Assembly: GCA_025738555.1 (NCBI GenBank)
Contig: JAOVFP010000022.1
Coordinates: 992,001 to 1,056,000, forward strand
DNA: 64,000 nucleotides
Reading direction: 5' to 3'
From: Cyathus striatus
Lineage: Eukaryota; Basidiomycota; Agaricomycetes; Agaricales; Nidulariaceae
The notes under the pieces: model-generated
The model's database searches: none
The model's input: only the letters and a program-made list of their open reading frames with translations
What the model was told of the DNA's origin: nothing
Made by a program: the position numbers and the translations under genes
Shown: in pieces, positions 12,350 through 25,396 of the stretch
How the letters are laid out: every line of letters begins with the position of its first letter
How positions within the stretch are numbered: position 1 is the stretch's first letter

Positions 12350-12832
12350 ATGTTGAAAACAACTAAGGATGTTATTGACCATCCAAAAATCCTGCATGAT
12401 GATAAACGATGCTTGACAACGTTTACCAAAGTAGGAAAAATTAAGGCATGGGTACTCTGGGATTCCGGGAGTACCACTACTGGTATAACTCCGTCTTTTG
12501 CCCAGATTGCCGAGATACCTGTTAGTCAACTTTCTGAAGAATACATTTTGCAACTTGGAACTGTCAGCAGCAGGTCCATGGTAAAATTTGGTACATACCT
12601 CACTCCTGAATTGCCAGGGTGTGTTAAACCAATTTATGCAGACGTCGCGAACTTCGATTTTTATGATATGATAATAGGTACTCCTATGATGCGAGCAAAC
12701 AAAGTCTTGCTTGACTTTGATGAATCCCGAGTTATCTTTAACGGTGTAGCTCTCCCTGCAGTAGAGGTTGAGCTCAATGAGATGGATGGTCACCTTCGGC
12801 GCTATCGTACTATCGAGAAGGGAGTCAAATGA
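12350..12832 (+). pseudogene. aspartic protease region of element 1
   Basis: The active-site motif LWDSGSTTTG is at about 12452-12481, with a flap-like region and a MIIGTPMM block near 12667-12690, typical of retropepsins that mature Gag-Pol. The frame is the same as gag and RT. TGA codons at 12341 and 12830 bound it, and another at 13277 lies before RT. It is preceded by an acidic linker (11894-12340). Confidence 0.8.
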
Positions 12833-13360
12833 CGCCATCCGGGAAGGTATAAAGTGCCTTCCCTGGAGGAAGAGCCCAATAATGAAGGGGTCGGAACTCT
12901 TAACCCTCTACCAACAAATCACCCTAATGTCTTGCTAAAACCCGATGATCCATTGATTCATAGATATATTCCTCAAGTACTGTCGAAGCCTGTGACTTCA
13001 CCTATTCTAAAGTCTTCTAAAACTAGTGTTCATTCAACTTATGTTGAACCCCCAACTCAATATTGTGAACCTACCTCTTCCAAAGTGAAAATAGAACATC
13101 TTGTATCAGATGATACAGCAGCTGCATCAACTAAGATATCAAAATGGTCTGAACCACTTCTAGATCAACCAGTTACTGATCCACAGTACAATTGGGTACA
13201 TGATCCTCATATGCCAGGCGAATGGAACCAGATGGTCTCAGATCTTAATATGACTAATAATAATTATATTTGTAAATGAAGTATTTTCTTCCGAAACCCA
13301 TCAGAGGATGAGGTATCTAGTCCTGAACTTTTTGCTCTGATTCTCATTCCATCTCAGTCT

Positions 13361-15409
13361 ATGCACTGCATTCGGTTGCAAACTGAACCTGATTATGAGC
13401 AATCTCTTGATAACCTGCGACGTAAATATGAAAAACCAAAGACATCTTCATCTCCTTGGCAATATACTGCTCAGGAGAAAGAAAAGCAACGCGCAGTATT
13501 TCTTGATACAGATATCCCTACTCTCCGACAAAACTGGTATGATAATTACCATGACATGGTCAATGGCACTCCAGATAAACTTCTGCCCTTTCGGGAAGTG
13601 AATCATGAGATCCATCTTATAGATGACACGAAACGCTACAAATATCATCTTCCTAAGTGCCCTGATTCATTATGTTCTCAGTTTCATGAGAAGTGCAAAC
13701 ATTATCAGAATGCAGGATGGTGGGAACCTCGTCCCGCTACCCAAGCCGCTCCATTATTATGCCTTAGTAAAAAGGATGGTCAATTACGAACAGTTATTGA
13801 TGCTCGTCAACATAATGATAATATGGTAAAGGATGTTACTCCATTACCAGACCAAGATGTCATTTGTGAAGATGTGGCTCGGGCTCGTTATTGCTCTAAG
13901 ATAGACCTAACAGATGCCTACGAGCAAGTTCGCATTCGCCCTGAAGATGTTGAGAAGACTGCTTTTGCTACTATCAAAGGGACATATGTTAGTCACATAA
14001 TGCAGCAGGGTGATTGCAATGCACCTGCTACATTCCAGAGAATGATAACCTTTGTGTTTCGTGATGCTATTGGTTGCTTTATGCACGTTTATATTGATGA
14101 TATTTTCATCTATTCTGATACAATTGAAGAACACGAAGCTGCGCTCAAAGTAGTTTTTGACCGACTACATGAAAACCAATTATTCTTGAAATGGCCTAAA
14201 TGCCAACTATATGCTGAACAAATGGAATGTCTTGGTCACATTATTGATCATGATGGTATTCATCCCGACGCTGATAAGCTGGCTCGTATCCGTGATTGGA
14301 AAATTCCTCGAACCTATAATGAAGTTCAACGCTTTGTTGGCTTGGTAAATTATATTGCACACTTTCTCCCAAATATTTCATCTTATACAAGTCCTCTACT
14401 TTCTATTACACAAAACGGTGCACCATTTCTGTGGCGACCGCTCCATCAGAAATGTTTTGAGCTCATAAAACAAACTTGCTGCAAGACCCCTATCTTGCGT
14501 CCCATTAACCCACGGGACAAAGATCCTATTTGGATCATTTGTGATGCATCAAAAACTGGCATTGGTGCATTCTATGGTCAAGGACCATCTTGGAACAAAT
14601 GTCGACCGGCAGGCTTTATGTCAAAGAAATTCTCTCCTGCACAACAAAATTACGCCATTTACGAAATGGAAACACTTGCCATTTTGGAGGCTCTTCTCAA
14701 ATGGGAAGATAAATTAATAGGTTATCCATTACACATTATTACCGACCACAAAGCTCTTGAGTTCTTTAAGACTCAAGGACGATTATCCCACCACCAGCGG
14801 CGATGGATGGATTACATGTCTCGTTTTTCTTTTGATATCACCTATATCAAAGGTAATTATAATAAAGTGGTGGACTGTCTATCTCGTTATTATGAAGATG
14901 ATGGACCAGCAGACATTTATGATATGCATGAATATGTATGGGCCGATGTTCGCATTGACCCTGAAGGGGAAGACTTACCTCCTGCCCATTTCCTTGAACT
15001 TTCAGAACACTCTATTGAAATTGATGCTTTACGTGCTATGGAACTACGTCGTAGTGCTCACCTCCAGGAGAAGAGGGAACTAAGGGACATCGAAGCTCAA
15101 GAGCTCAAAGACGCCGATGATCAATTGGATCTTCCGGAGCCAATTCCTCATGCCACTTCGCCTCATCCCTTAGCTACTCCTGATATAACTCTTGGAGAAT
15201 CCTTGTTTAGCAAGAATTCTCTCCCACCTCCACCTTCTAAGAAAAACAGTGATTTCATTAACTCTATTCGTAATGCATATAAATCTGACAAGCTGTTTTC
15301 CATCATCATGGAAGACCCTTCTCGATATTCTCGCTTCCATATTCATGATGGTCTTATATTCTTTTCCAATGTTTTGAATGAAGAGGTTGTCTGTGTTCCC
15401 AGAGATTGA
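13361..15409 (+). pseudogene. reverse transcriptase and RNase H of element 1
   Basis: This is the longest open stretch (682 codons). The RT fingers and palm are seen from SKKDGQLRTVIDARQHN through KIDLTDAYEQVRI and the catalytic YIDDIFIYSD (~14090-14120). LGHIIDHDGIHPD and a thumb follow. RNase H begins at about 14530 with the catalytic-Asp block WIICDASKTGIGAF and continues with YEMETLAILEALL and TDHKALEFF. It ends at a TGA at 15407, directly after a conserved RD dipeptide where arginine is common in this family. Confidence 0.92.
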
Positions 15410-16507
15410 CAATTAATCACGACGATCCTCGATCAAGCTCATCCCATAGTAGGCCACTTTGGTGATCAACACACAGCTGAATACATATGTCATTGGTACT
15501 GGTGGCCTACCATTACTAAAGATACTCGCTCATTTTGTAAAACTTGTGAATGGTGCAATCAGTCCAAAGATAATAATAAGAAACCTGCTGGGTTATTACA
15601 TTCCTTACCAATTCCTATGAAACCATGGGATTCTATTGGTATGGACTTTGTTGGACCATTCCCCGATGCAAAAGGATATAACTATCTATGGGTAGTTATT
15701 TGTCGAATGACTTCTATGGTACATTTTATCCCAGTACATACTACTATGAAGGCAAGCGACCTTGCACCAATTTATAAATGGGAGATTGTTCGCCTTCATA
15801 GTCTTCCCTCCTCTATTGTCAGTGATCGCGACTCCAAGTTCACGTCCAAATGGTGGCATGAACTCCATCGTATAATGGGGGCTTGGTTATTAATGTCTAC
15901 TTCATTCCATCCCCAAACCAATGGTCAAACGGAACGAATGAATCGCTCTGCTGGTCAAATATTCAGAACAATGGTCTGCCCTGATCAAAAAGACTGGATT
16001 GACAAGATTGATTTAGCTGAATTTGCAATAAACGCTAGTGTATCTAGTACTACTGGATATGCCCCGTTTGACCTCAATTATGGATATTTGCCATCTATGA
16101 TTAAAGAAATTCGTTCCGACACTATTATTCCTAAAGGGATTCACGACTTTGCAGAGCAGGCTTTAACTAACTTGGCAGATGCTCATAATGCTATTATTGC
16201 CAAGCACGTATTTCAAACTCTCCATTATAATACACATCGTGAACCAGAGCCTGACATCCATAATGGATCCCTTGTCTATCTATCTACCAAACACCTCAAT
16301 CTTCCCAAAGGTCGAGCTCGCAAATTGTGCCCAAAATTTATTGGCCCCTATAAAGTTATTCAGTCTTATCCAGATTCGTCTACTTATACGTTAGAATTAC
16401 CACCGGCTCTGACAAAGCGTCGCATTTTCCCTACATTTCATGTTGAGCTTCTGCGACCTTACATACCATCTAGTGACGCGCTGTTCCCAAACAGAGCCAA
16501 ACCATAA
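15410..16507 (+). pseudogene. integrase of element 1
   Basis: It continues the RT frame after the TGA at 15407. An H2C2 zinc-binding domain (HPIVGHFGDQH...CKTCEWC, ~15438-15560) precedes the DDE core, with catalytic acids in GMDFVGPFP (~15640), VSDRDSKF (~15820) and QTNGQTERMN (~15920). A GPY/F-like segment, KFIGPYKVIQSYP, lies near 16337-16377. The TAA at 16505 is the only non-TGA internal stop in element 1; it separates the integrase from the chromodomain. Confidence 0.9.
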
Positions 16508-16732
16508 CCGTATGATTTTGGCACTGACCCAGAACATGAATGGTTTGTTGATGACATTATTGGTCACCATTGGGCTAATGGCCGAGCCATCGAATTTAAC
16601 GTTCAATGGTTGCAGGGTGACACAACTTGGGAATCTTATTACATGTGCAAAGATCTGGACACATTACGTCGTTATTTAGACCTTCACGAAGTTAAGCGGG
16701 CCAATCAGCTTCATAAGCAATCGCCCGAATGA
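16508..16732 (+). pseudogene. integrase C-terminal chromodomain of element 1
   Basis: In the same frame after the TAA at 16505, EWFVDDIIGHHW is followed by a hydrophobic strand (EFNVQWLQG) and a W-containing TTWESYYMCKDL block. The layout is that of a chromodomain (EYEVEKIL...YLVKWKGY..TWEP..NL). In chromoviruses it targets integration to heterochromatin. It ends at TGA 16730, close to the true end of the polyprotein. Confidence 0.8.
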
Positions 16733-16855
16733 CTAGCTTTACATTTATTTACCTTTGTGTTACCATTAAACTTTAATTCAATCAACACTCGCACTAAATT
16801 TTTCCCCTCCTTTACTCTTACTATCACCTTACCTTCTTTTTCCCTCCTTTTTGTC

Positions 16856-18462
16856 ATGTCTCACTGTCCTCCCGATTCATTTGGCCCCCATTACGATTCG
16901 AATCTTTGTGAGGATTCTGAAAGGGGGAGAGGGGAACGAGGGAACGTTTATGGACCATCTCGTTTTAATTCATCTTTTTCTGGCAACACAACATCGCCCC
17001 AGGATAGTTTCCACTATCCTAATAACTTTCACCCAAACCCATTGTTTGGCAATTTTGGCAGTAATAATCACACGTCTAATTCATCTTCTGGCTATAACTC
17101 GAGTAACCACATGGGTGGTGGTTATCCTACACAGGATAATAGACCACTACCCAATCCGAATATGAACTCTTGGTCTCAAGAGTCTCGCTGGAATCAGCCA
17201 CAGCACTTCACAGGTAGTAATCTACCTTCCTCTATGAGAAAAGATGATGCAATGGAAGTGGATGAGAACTGAATGTATGTGGTGGACAGTCGAGTGATGA
17301 ACAGGGGCAAACACGGTTGTCCAAACCAAGAACAGTATGTAGGGGGGTACAGTCAAGGGTACCGATCACCTCCGTGAGGGTACCATGATCCTACACAATC
17401 TTCATACCCCCCGTTGGATGGCCGAGCACAATCTGGCGAAGTGTTCCCTGGACCAAACAAGAAGTTTGGAATGCAGGCCGATCACAATAGAATATTTGGG
17501 GACTGAAAACCATTTATGGGAGAACGTCGGCCTGGACCCAGAGTGCGTTTACATCAGGAAAAGGTTGCAGGGAATCTGGCTGTTACTACAGATCATGTCA
17601 TAACCGCACCAGTGAATCAACCGCGTACATCAGGGGCTAGTATTAGGCATAGTTCACCTATGCCCTCCAGTCAATCTGCATCTATGATTGATCGACTCAC
17701 TAAGGAAGGAGCTCCAGTAAGCTATGTACATGAAGACATGCTTCTTGCTGTAGGCACCTTATTGAGCATGATTGACCGCCTTCGCGAGGAATTAGCCACC
17801 ACCCAGAAGCATGCACAGGATCAACAACGCCTGCTTCAGGATGAGATTTGGTGACTGCAGCTTAAGCGTAACGCACCTGAGACTTCTGGAGATTCTCCTA
17901 TAACTAAACAGGCAAATACTACATTACAGTCTGAGAAGGAACCTGACTCATCGCGAGCAGTTAAACCACTACGAAAAAGGGAGATCAGCTCTACTCGTCA
18001 ATGTGCACCCCCTAGTGTTAAATGAGACCTTACTCCTGTTAAACAGGATGTCACTCCTGCTAGTCAAACAGATGATTCGCTCAAAAAATGGGAGGCACCA
18101 GTCATATTTCAATATCCTGGTCCTATTCACCCTCCTTGTGAAGTTATGTTCGACACATCAAAAGATGTAGACTCTCTGGATAATGATTCTGATATGTCGG
18201 ATGAAGGGTCATGTTCCCCTGAACCTAAAGATCCACAGAAAGAAAAGGGGAAGGAAATCGTCCCTGGTGACCCTCGTTATAATCAGCCGGGTCGCATCTC
18301 AACATTATTTGGGGTTATCGTTGGTCAGCATGGAAAGAAGGAGCAAGACAACTTGTTATCTGGGATGTACGGACCTCTCCTTTATGTCTCTCCTTTTATG
18401 AATACAGTGTTTGCTCGTACTCTGGCAGAGGATGCTTCGTTTCAAGAAGTGAAGCGCAACAA
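16856..18462 (+). pseudogene. extra ORF downstream of pol in element 1, 5' part
   Basis: ATG 16856 opens a frame that runs to the insertion of element 2 and resumes at 25402. Together the two parts make 952 codons including the stop. The N-terminus is Asn/Ser/Gly/Pro-rich and looks disordered. A heptad-like segment, MIDRLREELATTQKHAQDQQ, near 17770-17830 suggests a short coiled coil. Five in-frame TGA codons occur (17270, 17375, 17504, 17852, 18023) and no frameshift. I recognise no domain and no clear envelope-type signal peptide or membrane segment. It lies between pol and the 3' LTR on the same strand, so it is probably an accessory product of the element. Confidence 0.65.
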
Positions 18463-18851
18463 TGTTAGCGACAGACGAGCAAAAACTCGAAGTCGAACTC
18501 AAACACTTGAAAATAAGGAAGCAAAGTGAATCTTATTGCTTGTCTGGAATAAACTAGCACAAGAATAAGGAATATCTAACTAGAATGACCGTATTTATAA
18601 TGAAAGTCCATGAGGAGACTGCATGTAATCTAACCTACACTATAACGCATGTTTACTGTGCTTCTACTGTGCAAATTCATGTACTACGTATGTAACAAGC
18701 ATGGCCGGACTGTGGACTGTGCCCGTAGTCTTGATGAATAACGCATGTCGATATGCATGGTGTCCGCATTGTAAGTCAGGTGATATATGTCAGGTGACTA
18801 TGATAAGATAAGATATATGGATTTAGATAAGATAAGTGTGAAATCCTAACA
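18463..18851 (-). repeat. LTR of element 2 (left; 3' LTR in element orientation)
   Basis: 389 bp, starting TGTTAGCG and ending CCTAACA. It differs from the right LTR at four positions, all CpG transitions. Confidence 0.92.
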
Positions 18852-19070
18852 TTACCCCCCCTTTAAAGGTCGTGTCCTCACAACATTTCTATGATCTTCG
18901 GGGGTAATAATAGTCGCAGATGAAGAGAAGGAGTATCGGGAGGAGTTTGCCGATAATGAAAACAGCAAGGCAAGAGGAAAAGATCGCAAGACAGTAAAGA
19001 ATGAGGGTTACTTCATCGGAAAACATGATAGTAGTTGGAATAATAAAATTGGTGAGGGATTGTCATATAT

Positions 19071-19610
19071 TTATATATTTAGAGCTTCCGGATGTTCCCA
19101 ATGAAATTTATTAAGTAAGCTCTTGGCTCCCGTTAGTGCATCGATCGGTTCCCAAGTGCAATCTTCCATTGAGTAACCCTTCCATTTAATTTTATATAAA
19201 ACATGTTTTCGGTTCTTTTTCCATGCTAAGATAGATTCGACTTTGTATTGTTCTTGATTATCCACTAAAATAGCAGGTGGTGGTTTAGGTTTTTTCTGAG
19301 ATGAATATTGAGCCGGTGTGAATTTAGATAGTAATTCTACATTGAAGGTTGGATTCTTTCTATTCCATGATTTTGGTAATTCAAGTTTATAGACAGATGG
19401 TGCAACCTTTTCAATAATTTTAAAGGGTCCGTAACGTTTGTCATCCAGCTTTGAAACCGGTCGATCGGATTTAATATTAATGCCTTCTAGATAAACTTTA
19501 TCGCCAATTTGGTATTCGGGTGCTTCTTTTCGATGTTTATCATAGTAGCGTCCCATTGTTTCATTTGCTAAAGATAAGGCCGCTTTCGCGTTTTCTCTTG
19601 CCCTTTCCAT
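19071..19610 (-). pseudogene. integrase C-terminus and chromodomain of element 2
   Basis: The sequence begins in the helical tail after the DDE core (SLANETMGRYYDKHRKEAP). It passes a GPF/Y-like segment (KRYGPFKIIEKVAPS) and a PTFNVELLSKF block. The C-terminal chromodomain has VESILAWKKNRKHVLYKIKW followed by a TWEPIDALTGA motif. It is frame-shifted relative to the upstream integrase core. The normal stop is at 19071. Confidence 0.85.
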
Positions 19611-19798
19611 TGTTTTAATGAATTCTTCAACACCTATGGCTCTTGTTTTCCAGATGGTCTAATTCCTGTGTAAGGGTGATATCCATACATTAAATAAAAT
19701 GGGGTGTATCCGGTTGTCCTATGAACAGTATTATTATAATTGAATTGACAAATGTCCGTTTTTCAGGCCCAATCATCTTGATTGTAGTTTACGTAAAT

Positions 19799-20986
19799 TC
19801 ACATGTATTGTTCTATTTCTTGATTTACCCTTTCTGTTTGTCCGTTGGTTTGGGGTCGGTAAGCCGTTGATAGATTCATATGAACACCAAGTTGTCTTGT
19901 CAATTCCTTGGTGAAAAATGAAGCGAATTGAGATCCTCGATCACTAATTACTCGTTTTGGAACACCATAATGTTTAAATACATTTTGAAGGAATTTTTCT
20001 GCTACACCCGCACTATTAATTTCTTTGTTACAGGGTATAAAGGCAGCCATTTTTGTAAATCGGTCAATGACTACCATTAAAAAGTCAAAACCTTCTGATA
20101 ATGGAAGAGGTCCCACAAAATCTATAGATATCGTATGCCAAGGATGTTCAGGTACACTATTCGGGATAAGTTTTCCAACTGGAGCAGATCTATGAATATT
20201 TGTTCTTTGACATGCTTCGCATCCTGATACGTATTTCTTTATATCTGCCATGAGTCTAGGCCACCAATAGTCTCTAGTTATGAGTTCCATTGTTTTGTAT
20301 TCTCCTCTGTGTCCAGATATTTCTGAATCATGACAAAGTCTAATTATTCGTTCTCTTAGTTTGGCATTTTTTGGAACATAGACACGATCTTTCCATGTAA
20401 TGATACCTTCTTGAAATTCATTCCAATCTTTAGATTTAAGATCGATCATCTTAATTACTTCTTTATCTCGGTTTTTTCTAGATTTACGAATTTGTTCCAT
20501 TATTTCTTCATCTTCTCCATGGACTTCATAGATTTGTCTAAAATGTTCTGGTTTAAGTAATACAAGATCTTCATTATCTTGATCTCCTTGATTGTGTCCT
20601 GCTCTTCGTGATAATAGATCCGCTTTGGTCATTTGATTTCCTGGTTTATGATGTAGTGTATAATGAAATTCCTGTAGTTCGGTATTCCATCTTGCTTGGC
20701 GTCTATTTAATTTCTGTGGTTTTCTAAAATACTGAAGATTCTTATGATCGGTCCAGATCTCAAAAATCTGTTTGGCTCCTAGAAGATATTGTCGCCAAGT
20801 ATCCAAGGCTCTCATGATTGCAAGCATTTCCTTATCGTAAATCTCATAATTTCGTTCTGTTGGACTTAATGCATGAGATAAAAAGGCAATCGGTTTCCAT
20901 TTTCCGTCAGATTGTTCTTGAGATAAGATGGCTCCATTTGCAAAATCTGATGAATCAGCTTCTACTTGGATATTTCCCATCATCAT
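19799..20986 (-). pseudogene. RNase H and integrase core of element 2
   Basis: RNase H starts with VEADSSDFANGAILSQEQ and includes YDKEMLAIMRAL and the WTDHKNLQYF catalytic block. The integrase H2C2 domain (CHDSEISGHRGEYKTME...CEACQRT) and DDE core (SIDFVGPLP, VISDRGSQF, QTNGQTERVNQEIE) follow. An extra nucleotide near 20973 shifts this frame from the RT frame. A TGA at ~19799 ends it before NYNQDDW, which continues in frame to about 19640. Confidence 0.88.
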
Positions 20987-21131
20987 TTGGCATTGCTAGA
21001 ATTGGTGCCGAAATGATTTGGTCTTTGAGTTGAGAAAATGCGAGGGCTTGATCTAATTCCCATCTCCATTCGTTCTTTCCTGTGAGTTCATGAAGTGGTT
21101 TGGCGATTTTAGCGAATCCTTCAATAAATCG

Positions 21132-22745
21132 TCAATAGAAATTGATAAATCCTAGGAATTGTTGGAGTTCTCTTTTATTTATTGGAACTGGCCAGTCAAC
21201 TATTGCTTTGACCTTTTCGGAATCCATTCGTACAGAATTTTTCGAAATGATAAGTCCGAGATATTTGACTTCAGCTTTTTCGAAGAAACATTTTTCCGGT
21301 TTTAGATACAATTCATTTTCTTCTAGTTTTCTAAGAACACGTTTTACCATTTTTTGATGTTCCTCCAAAGTTTCCGTAAATATAAGAATATCATCCATAT
21401 AGACAATTACCGTTCCTTCATTAATTTCCATTCTGAAAATGTCATTCATCATAGTTTGAAAGGTAGCCGGAGAATTGGTAAGGCCGAAGAACATGACTAA
21501 GGGTTCAAATAGTCCTCTATTAGTTCGAAATGCTGCATATTGTTCGTCTCCTTCTTTGATTCGAACATTGTTATATCCCCATCAAATATCCAATTTTGTA
21601 AAGTATCATGCCTTTTTTAATTTATCTACTAATTCTTAAATTAATGGTAAAGGGTATCTATTTTTAACTGTCATTTCATTTAACTTTCGATAATCTTGGA
21701 TTGGTCGAAGTGAGCCATCTTTCTTTTTGATAAAGAAAAATGGGGATGCCCAAGGTGATTTCGAGGGTCGGATGCATCCAGAATTAAGGTTTTCATCTAA
21801 GAATTCATCGAGTTGTTTCTGTTCATCCAGATTTAATGGATAAATTTTACAATCGAATGACGTAGATCCAGGTAAGAGTTCAATAGCATGATCCCATGGT
21901 CGTCGTGGTGGAAGTTTATCAAATGATTCTTTGGCAAATACTTTTTCAAACTCATGATAATACATTGGAATTGTTTCCTTCCAGTGTTTCTTTGGTTTCA
22001 GCTGATTTTGAGCTTTGGCTATTTTAGAAGCAGTCATCTGGAACGCTCTTATTTCAATTTGTTCAAATAAGTTTACTGCAATAATTCGATCGTCTGTTTC
22101 TAGATTAATTTGTTCATCTAGATCCAATTCGTCTTCCTCTGGATTCATTGTATTAATCAGTGGAGTACATTCTATCGGACAGTGTGTGAATTTAATCGTA
22201 TTTTCCTTCCAATCTATTTCTGGATTATGAATTTTAAGCCAATTGTGACCAATAAACATGGAGGCTTTTCCAAGATTAGAGACAGCAAATTGAATGATTT
22301 CTATGTGTCTTCCAAGTCGGACTTTTAATTCAACATAATCTGTAATAGCTCCATCACTATTGAGAGTTCCATCAGCGTTGTAAACAGGGGTAGGTCTTGG
22401 TAGTTTCTTTGTTGTGATATGATTGTTTTCTACAAACTTTCGATCAATACACGTTCCAGTACTTCCACTATCAAGTAATGCTTTAAGTCCATAAGTTCAT
22501 TGAGTATCTAAAGTAGTAATCATTAGATTGAGATCCATTTGATTTCCTTTAGATCCTCGAATGAACTTTTTGGGTCCTTTTAATTCCGTTAACGCTTGAA
22601 TTACATCTTGATCTGAAAGATCATTTAGTTTGTTAAGTGTTTTCGGGGTTACTTCAAGTTTCCATTTCGAATGTGTCCAAATACTAAGTGAAGCCAAGGC
22701 AAGTTCCGGTGTTTGGTCTTTTAATCTCCGTGCGACCCAATACAC
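21132..22745 (-). pseudogene. protease and reverse transcriptase of element 2
   Basis: In one frame this reads a gag-pol linker (22745-22497), then a TGA at 22497 where Arg would fit, then the protease active site [13 protein letters not shown] begins at about 21800 with [19 protein letters not shown] and NRYPLPLI. Damage follows near 21630-21590: a TAA, a 1-nt insertion and a TGA in LDI-stop-WGYNN. The catalytic VYMDDILIFTET lies near 21400 and CFFEKAEVKYLGLIIS near 21280. A TGA at 21132 replaces a residue in NFY-stop-RFIEGF. Confidence 0.88.
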
Positions 22746-23029
22746 GTTTCCTGGTTTTACTTCCTAATCAGGGAAGGTGCGCTGCGATATCTTTTTCTTG
22801 AACGATACAAATTCAGATTCCAGATCTAAAGTAGGTACAGTTACAGAAGAAGTTATATAATTAGAGGCTGGCGAGTTCGCGCTCACTGCTGGCCTTGGGG
22901 AAAACCCAATTGAGCCATTAGTAGAGCATGTTGTTCCTCCGATAGTTTAGTAATGTCCGGTAATTCTACAATGCTACTGGTACCGAATTATTTACATAAG
23001 TATTGTCCATATTATTGTTACATTGTACA

Positions 23030-24219
23030 TAAGGGCCTCGGTTTTGCTTTTTAGGGCATGCATTGGCCATGTGTCCTTTGTCCTTACAATAAAAACATCA
23101 TCCTTCGCGTTTCAGGGTGTCGATGTCCATGCAATCTCCTCCTTGCGATACCATAAGGTTGGCTCGATTAGGGGGAGGTGCAGGGTTCTGGGGGAAACGG
23201 GGTCCTTGGTTCTGTTGGAATTGATTTGGTCGTGGTCCGCCCTGTTGGGTATTCTGCACGCCTTGTCGTTGTCCGAAGTTTTGATTTTGTCCAGGATTAA
23301 ACTGTTGTCCTTGTCGTGGGTTTTTGTTTCTAAAAATATTCCGACGTTCTCGATCAATTTCCTGAGCTGTGTCATACCATTTTTGAAGTGTGTCCGGAGT
23401 TCCTCACATAACGATCATTTCAAGTAATTGGGGGTCGAGTTTATCTTTGTATTTCCTGATGATTGCTGCATCGTTATATCCTGTTCGTCCTGCTATAGTC
23501 GAGAATCTAACTGTGAATTCTTCGACTGTCCAGCGTCCCATGTATAAGTTATCAAGTTCATCCTGAGCGTCCTGAATTTCTGAATATACTCCGAAAAAAT
23601 GTAAAAAGTCCTCCTTGATTTGTTCGTATTTGGTTCCGGGGGTCTGTTCCATAATCACCATGATTCGATCAACCCAGCTAGCTGCTGTTTGATTTTTTGA
23701 TCTGTCTATAAGGCTCAACATGAACCTTATCTTCATCTCATGCTCAAGGGGATTAACACGAGATCCAGTGAAGTAGGACTCCAGCGATCTCATCCAAGCT
23801 CTCGCATGTTTACGATCTCCTGTGTATTTCTCAGGCTTCTCAATTTTGAGAGCCTTATCTGTAACTGCGTCACGTTGCCTTCTTGCCATTATGGATGTGG
23901 CTTCGGCAGTTTCGATTACAGGGGCGTGTAATCTGAAAATACCTCTACCGACAAATCTAATAGCATCTGCGATCATATGAACCCAACCTCCTTGCTCAGC
24001 TGAGGTCAGAGGGTTAGGTGGAGGAGGTGGTGGTGGTTGATTGGGGGTATTAGGAGGGGGTTGGCCGAAATTTACTGGTAACATGAGGGGTGAAGGAGAT
24101 CCTTGCGGGGTAGGAGCTTCTGTGTGAATTGTCGGGGTAGTATGATGTGTTCCGGGGTTATTAATATAAGCGGTTCCGGGTACTGGTACCTGGTTCCATG
24201 GGTTTCCTGGTGTATCCAT
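23030..24219 (-). pseudogene. gag of element 2
   Basis: ATG 24219 opens 271 codons with a Pro-rich N-terminus. The capsid-type gag domain (PEKYTGDRKHARAWMRSLES, then FLHFFGVYSEIQDAQDELD and WTVEEFTVRFSTIAGRTGYN) ends at TGA 23404. The same frame continues through a Gln/Asn/Pro-rich segment to REG-stop-CFYCKDKGHMANACP, a CCHC zinc knuckle preceded by a second TGA at ~23094. Both TGAs sit where CGA arginine is plausible. Confidence 0.85.
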
Positions 24220-25007
24220 ATTTACAATTCAAAGTCAGGGTAGGTGGGAGTAGGGAGTTCTCTACCGTCGTTGTGAACAGTGTTAAGAAGGGTTTCGTAT
24301 CCTAATCGAGAATAGAAATCTTGTTCAAACGGAGATTCGTATCAGGTGGGAGTACTAAATCTCAGACTGTCGTCGTGTCCTAATTCAGCGATGATGGTGA
24401 GGATGCGGGGAATAGGAATGTCGGGACGAAGGAGAGGTGGAATGTAATCGGGGATTTGATGGAGTGAAAGGTATGTGTTAGGGTCGAAGTCTGAGTCGTC
24501 GGAGTCCACTGACACGGCTCTCAGATTACGAGTGTAAGGGGTAGGGCAAGATCGAGGGGTGTAGATTGGTGTAGAGGATGAAGGGATATGATAGGATCGG
24601 TTACGGAGAGTATGGAGGGTTTGGGAATGGGTGATGGGTGCCAGAATGAAAAGACTAGGTAACAGATGCGTTTGAAGGGGCTCAGAGACTAGTGAGACGT
24701 CCTAAGTCTCACGCACACCGATTTGCAGATAGAACCAGCTGGGGCAACACATGATAGCCTCCCCAGTCACTGGCGCCGTGCCAAACTCAAGGCAGAGGGC
24801 CTAAGATGTTCGGTAATTCAGAAGAGTCAGGCTCAACATTACTCTATCCTCTCGTGCATCCAAGCACAACGAACAAGTCTATTGAACGGGGTGTACATCT
24901 AAGGATCCAAAGGTTCAAGGAATGGGAAATGAGGTAAAGAGAAAAGTGTGCCGGGGGTCGGCAGGAGAGAGTTCGAGGTCGAGAAACGAGGTAGATTCTT
25001 GTGCTTT
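24220..25007 (-). other. 5' leader of element 2
   Basis: About 790 bp lie between the 5' LTR (in element orientation) and the gag ATG. I see no gene and could not identify a primer-binding site with confidence. Confidence 0.5.
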
Positions 25008-25396
25008 TGTTAGCGACAGACGAGCAAAAACTCGAAGTCGAACTCAAACACTTGAAAATAAGGAAGCGAAGTGAATCTTATTGCTTGTCTGGAATAAACT
25101 AGCACAAGAATAAGGAATATCTAACTAGAATGACCATATTTATAATGAAAGTCCATGAGGAGACTGCATGTAATCTAACCTACACTATAATGCATGTTTA
25201 CTGTGCTTCTACTGTGCAAATTCATGTACTACGTATGTAACAAGCATGGCCGGACTGTGGACTGTGCCCATAGTCTTGATGAATAACGCATGTCGATATG
25301 CATGGTGTCCGCATTGTAAGTCAGGTGATATATGTCAGGTGACTATGATAAGATAAGATATATGGATTTAGATAAGATAAGTGTGAAATCCTAACA
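25008..25396 (-). repeat. LTR of element 2 (right; 5' LTR in element orientation)
   Basis: 389 bp, same termini as the left LTR. Differences from it: gcgaag/gcaaag, gaccat/gaccgt, ataatgc/ataacgc and gcccat/gcccgt. All four are C/T or G/A at CpG. Confidence 0.92.

Larger units (their letters stand above)
18463..25396 (-). mobile_element. chromodomain Ty3/gypsy LTR retrotransposon (element 2), nested in element 1
   Basis: It has 389-bp LTRs (TGTTAGCG...CCTAACA) at both ends and minus-strand gag-pol between them. The 5-bp duplications AACAA (18458-18462) and GACGA (25397-25401) differ only by two G-to-A changes, both in a CpG context. It interrupts the extra ORF of element 1. Protein order is gag with zinc knuckle, protease, RT, RNase H, integrase, chromodomain. 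Several TGA stops and at least two 1-nt frameshifts make it defective. Confidence 0.93.

Noticed and set aside
12302..12838. 178-codon minus-strand ORF opposite the element 1 protease
   Set aside because: Antisense shadow of the protease region; no family features.
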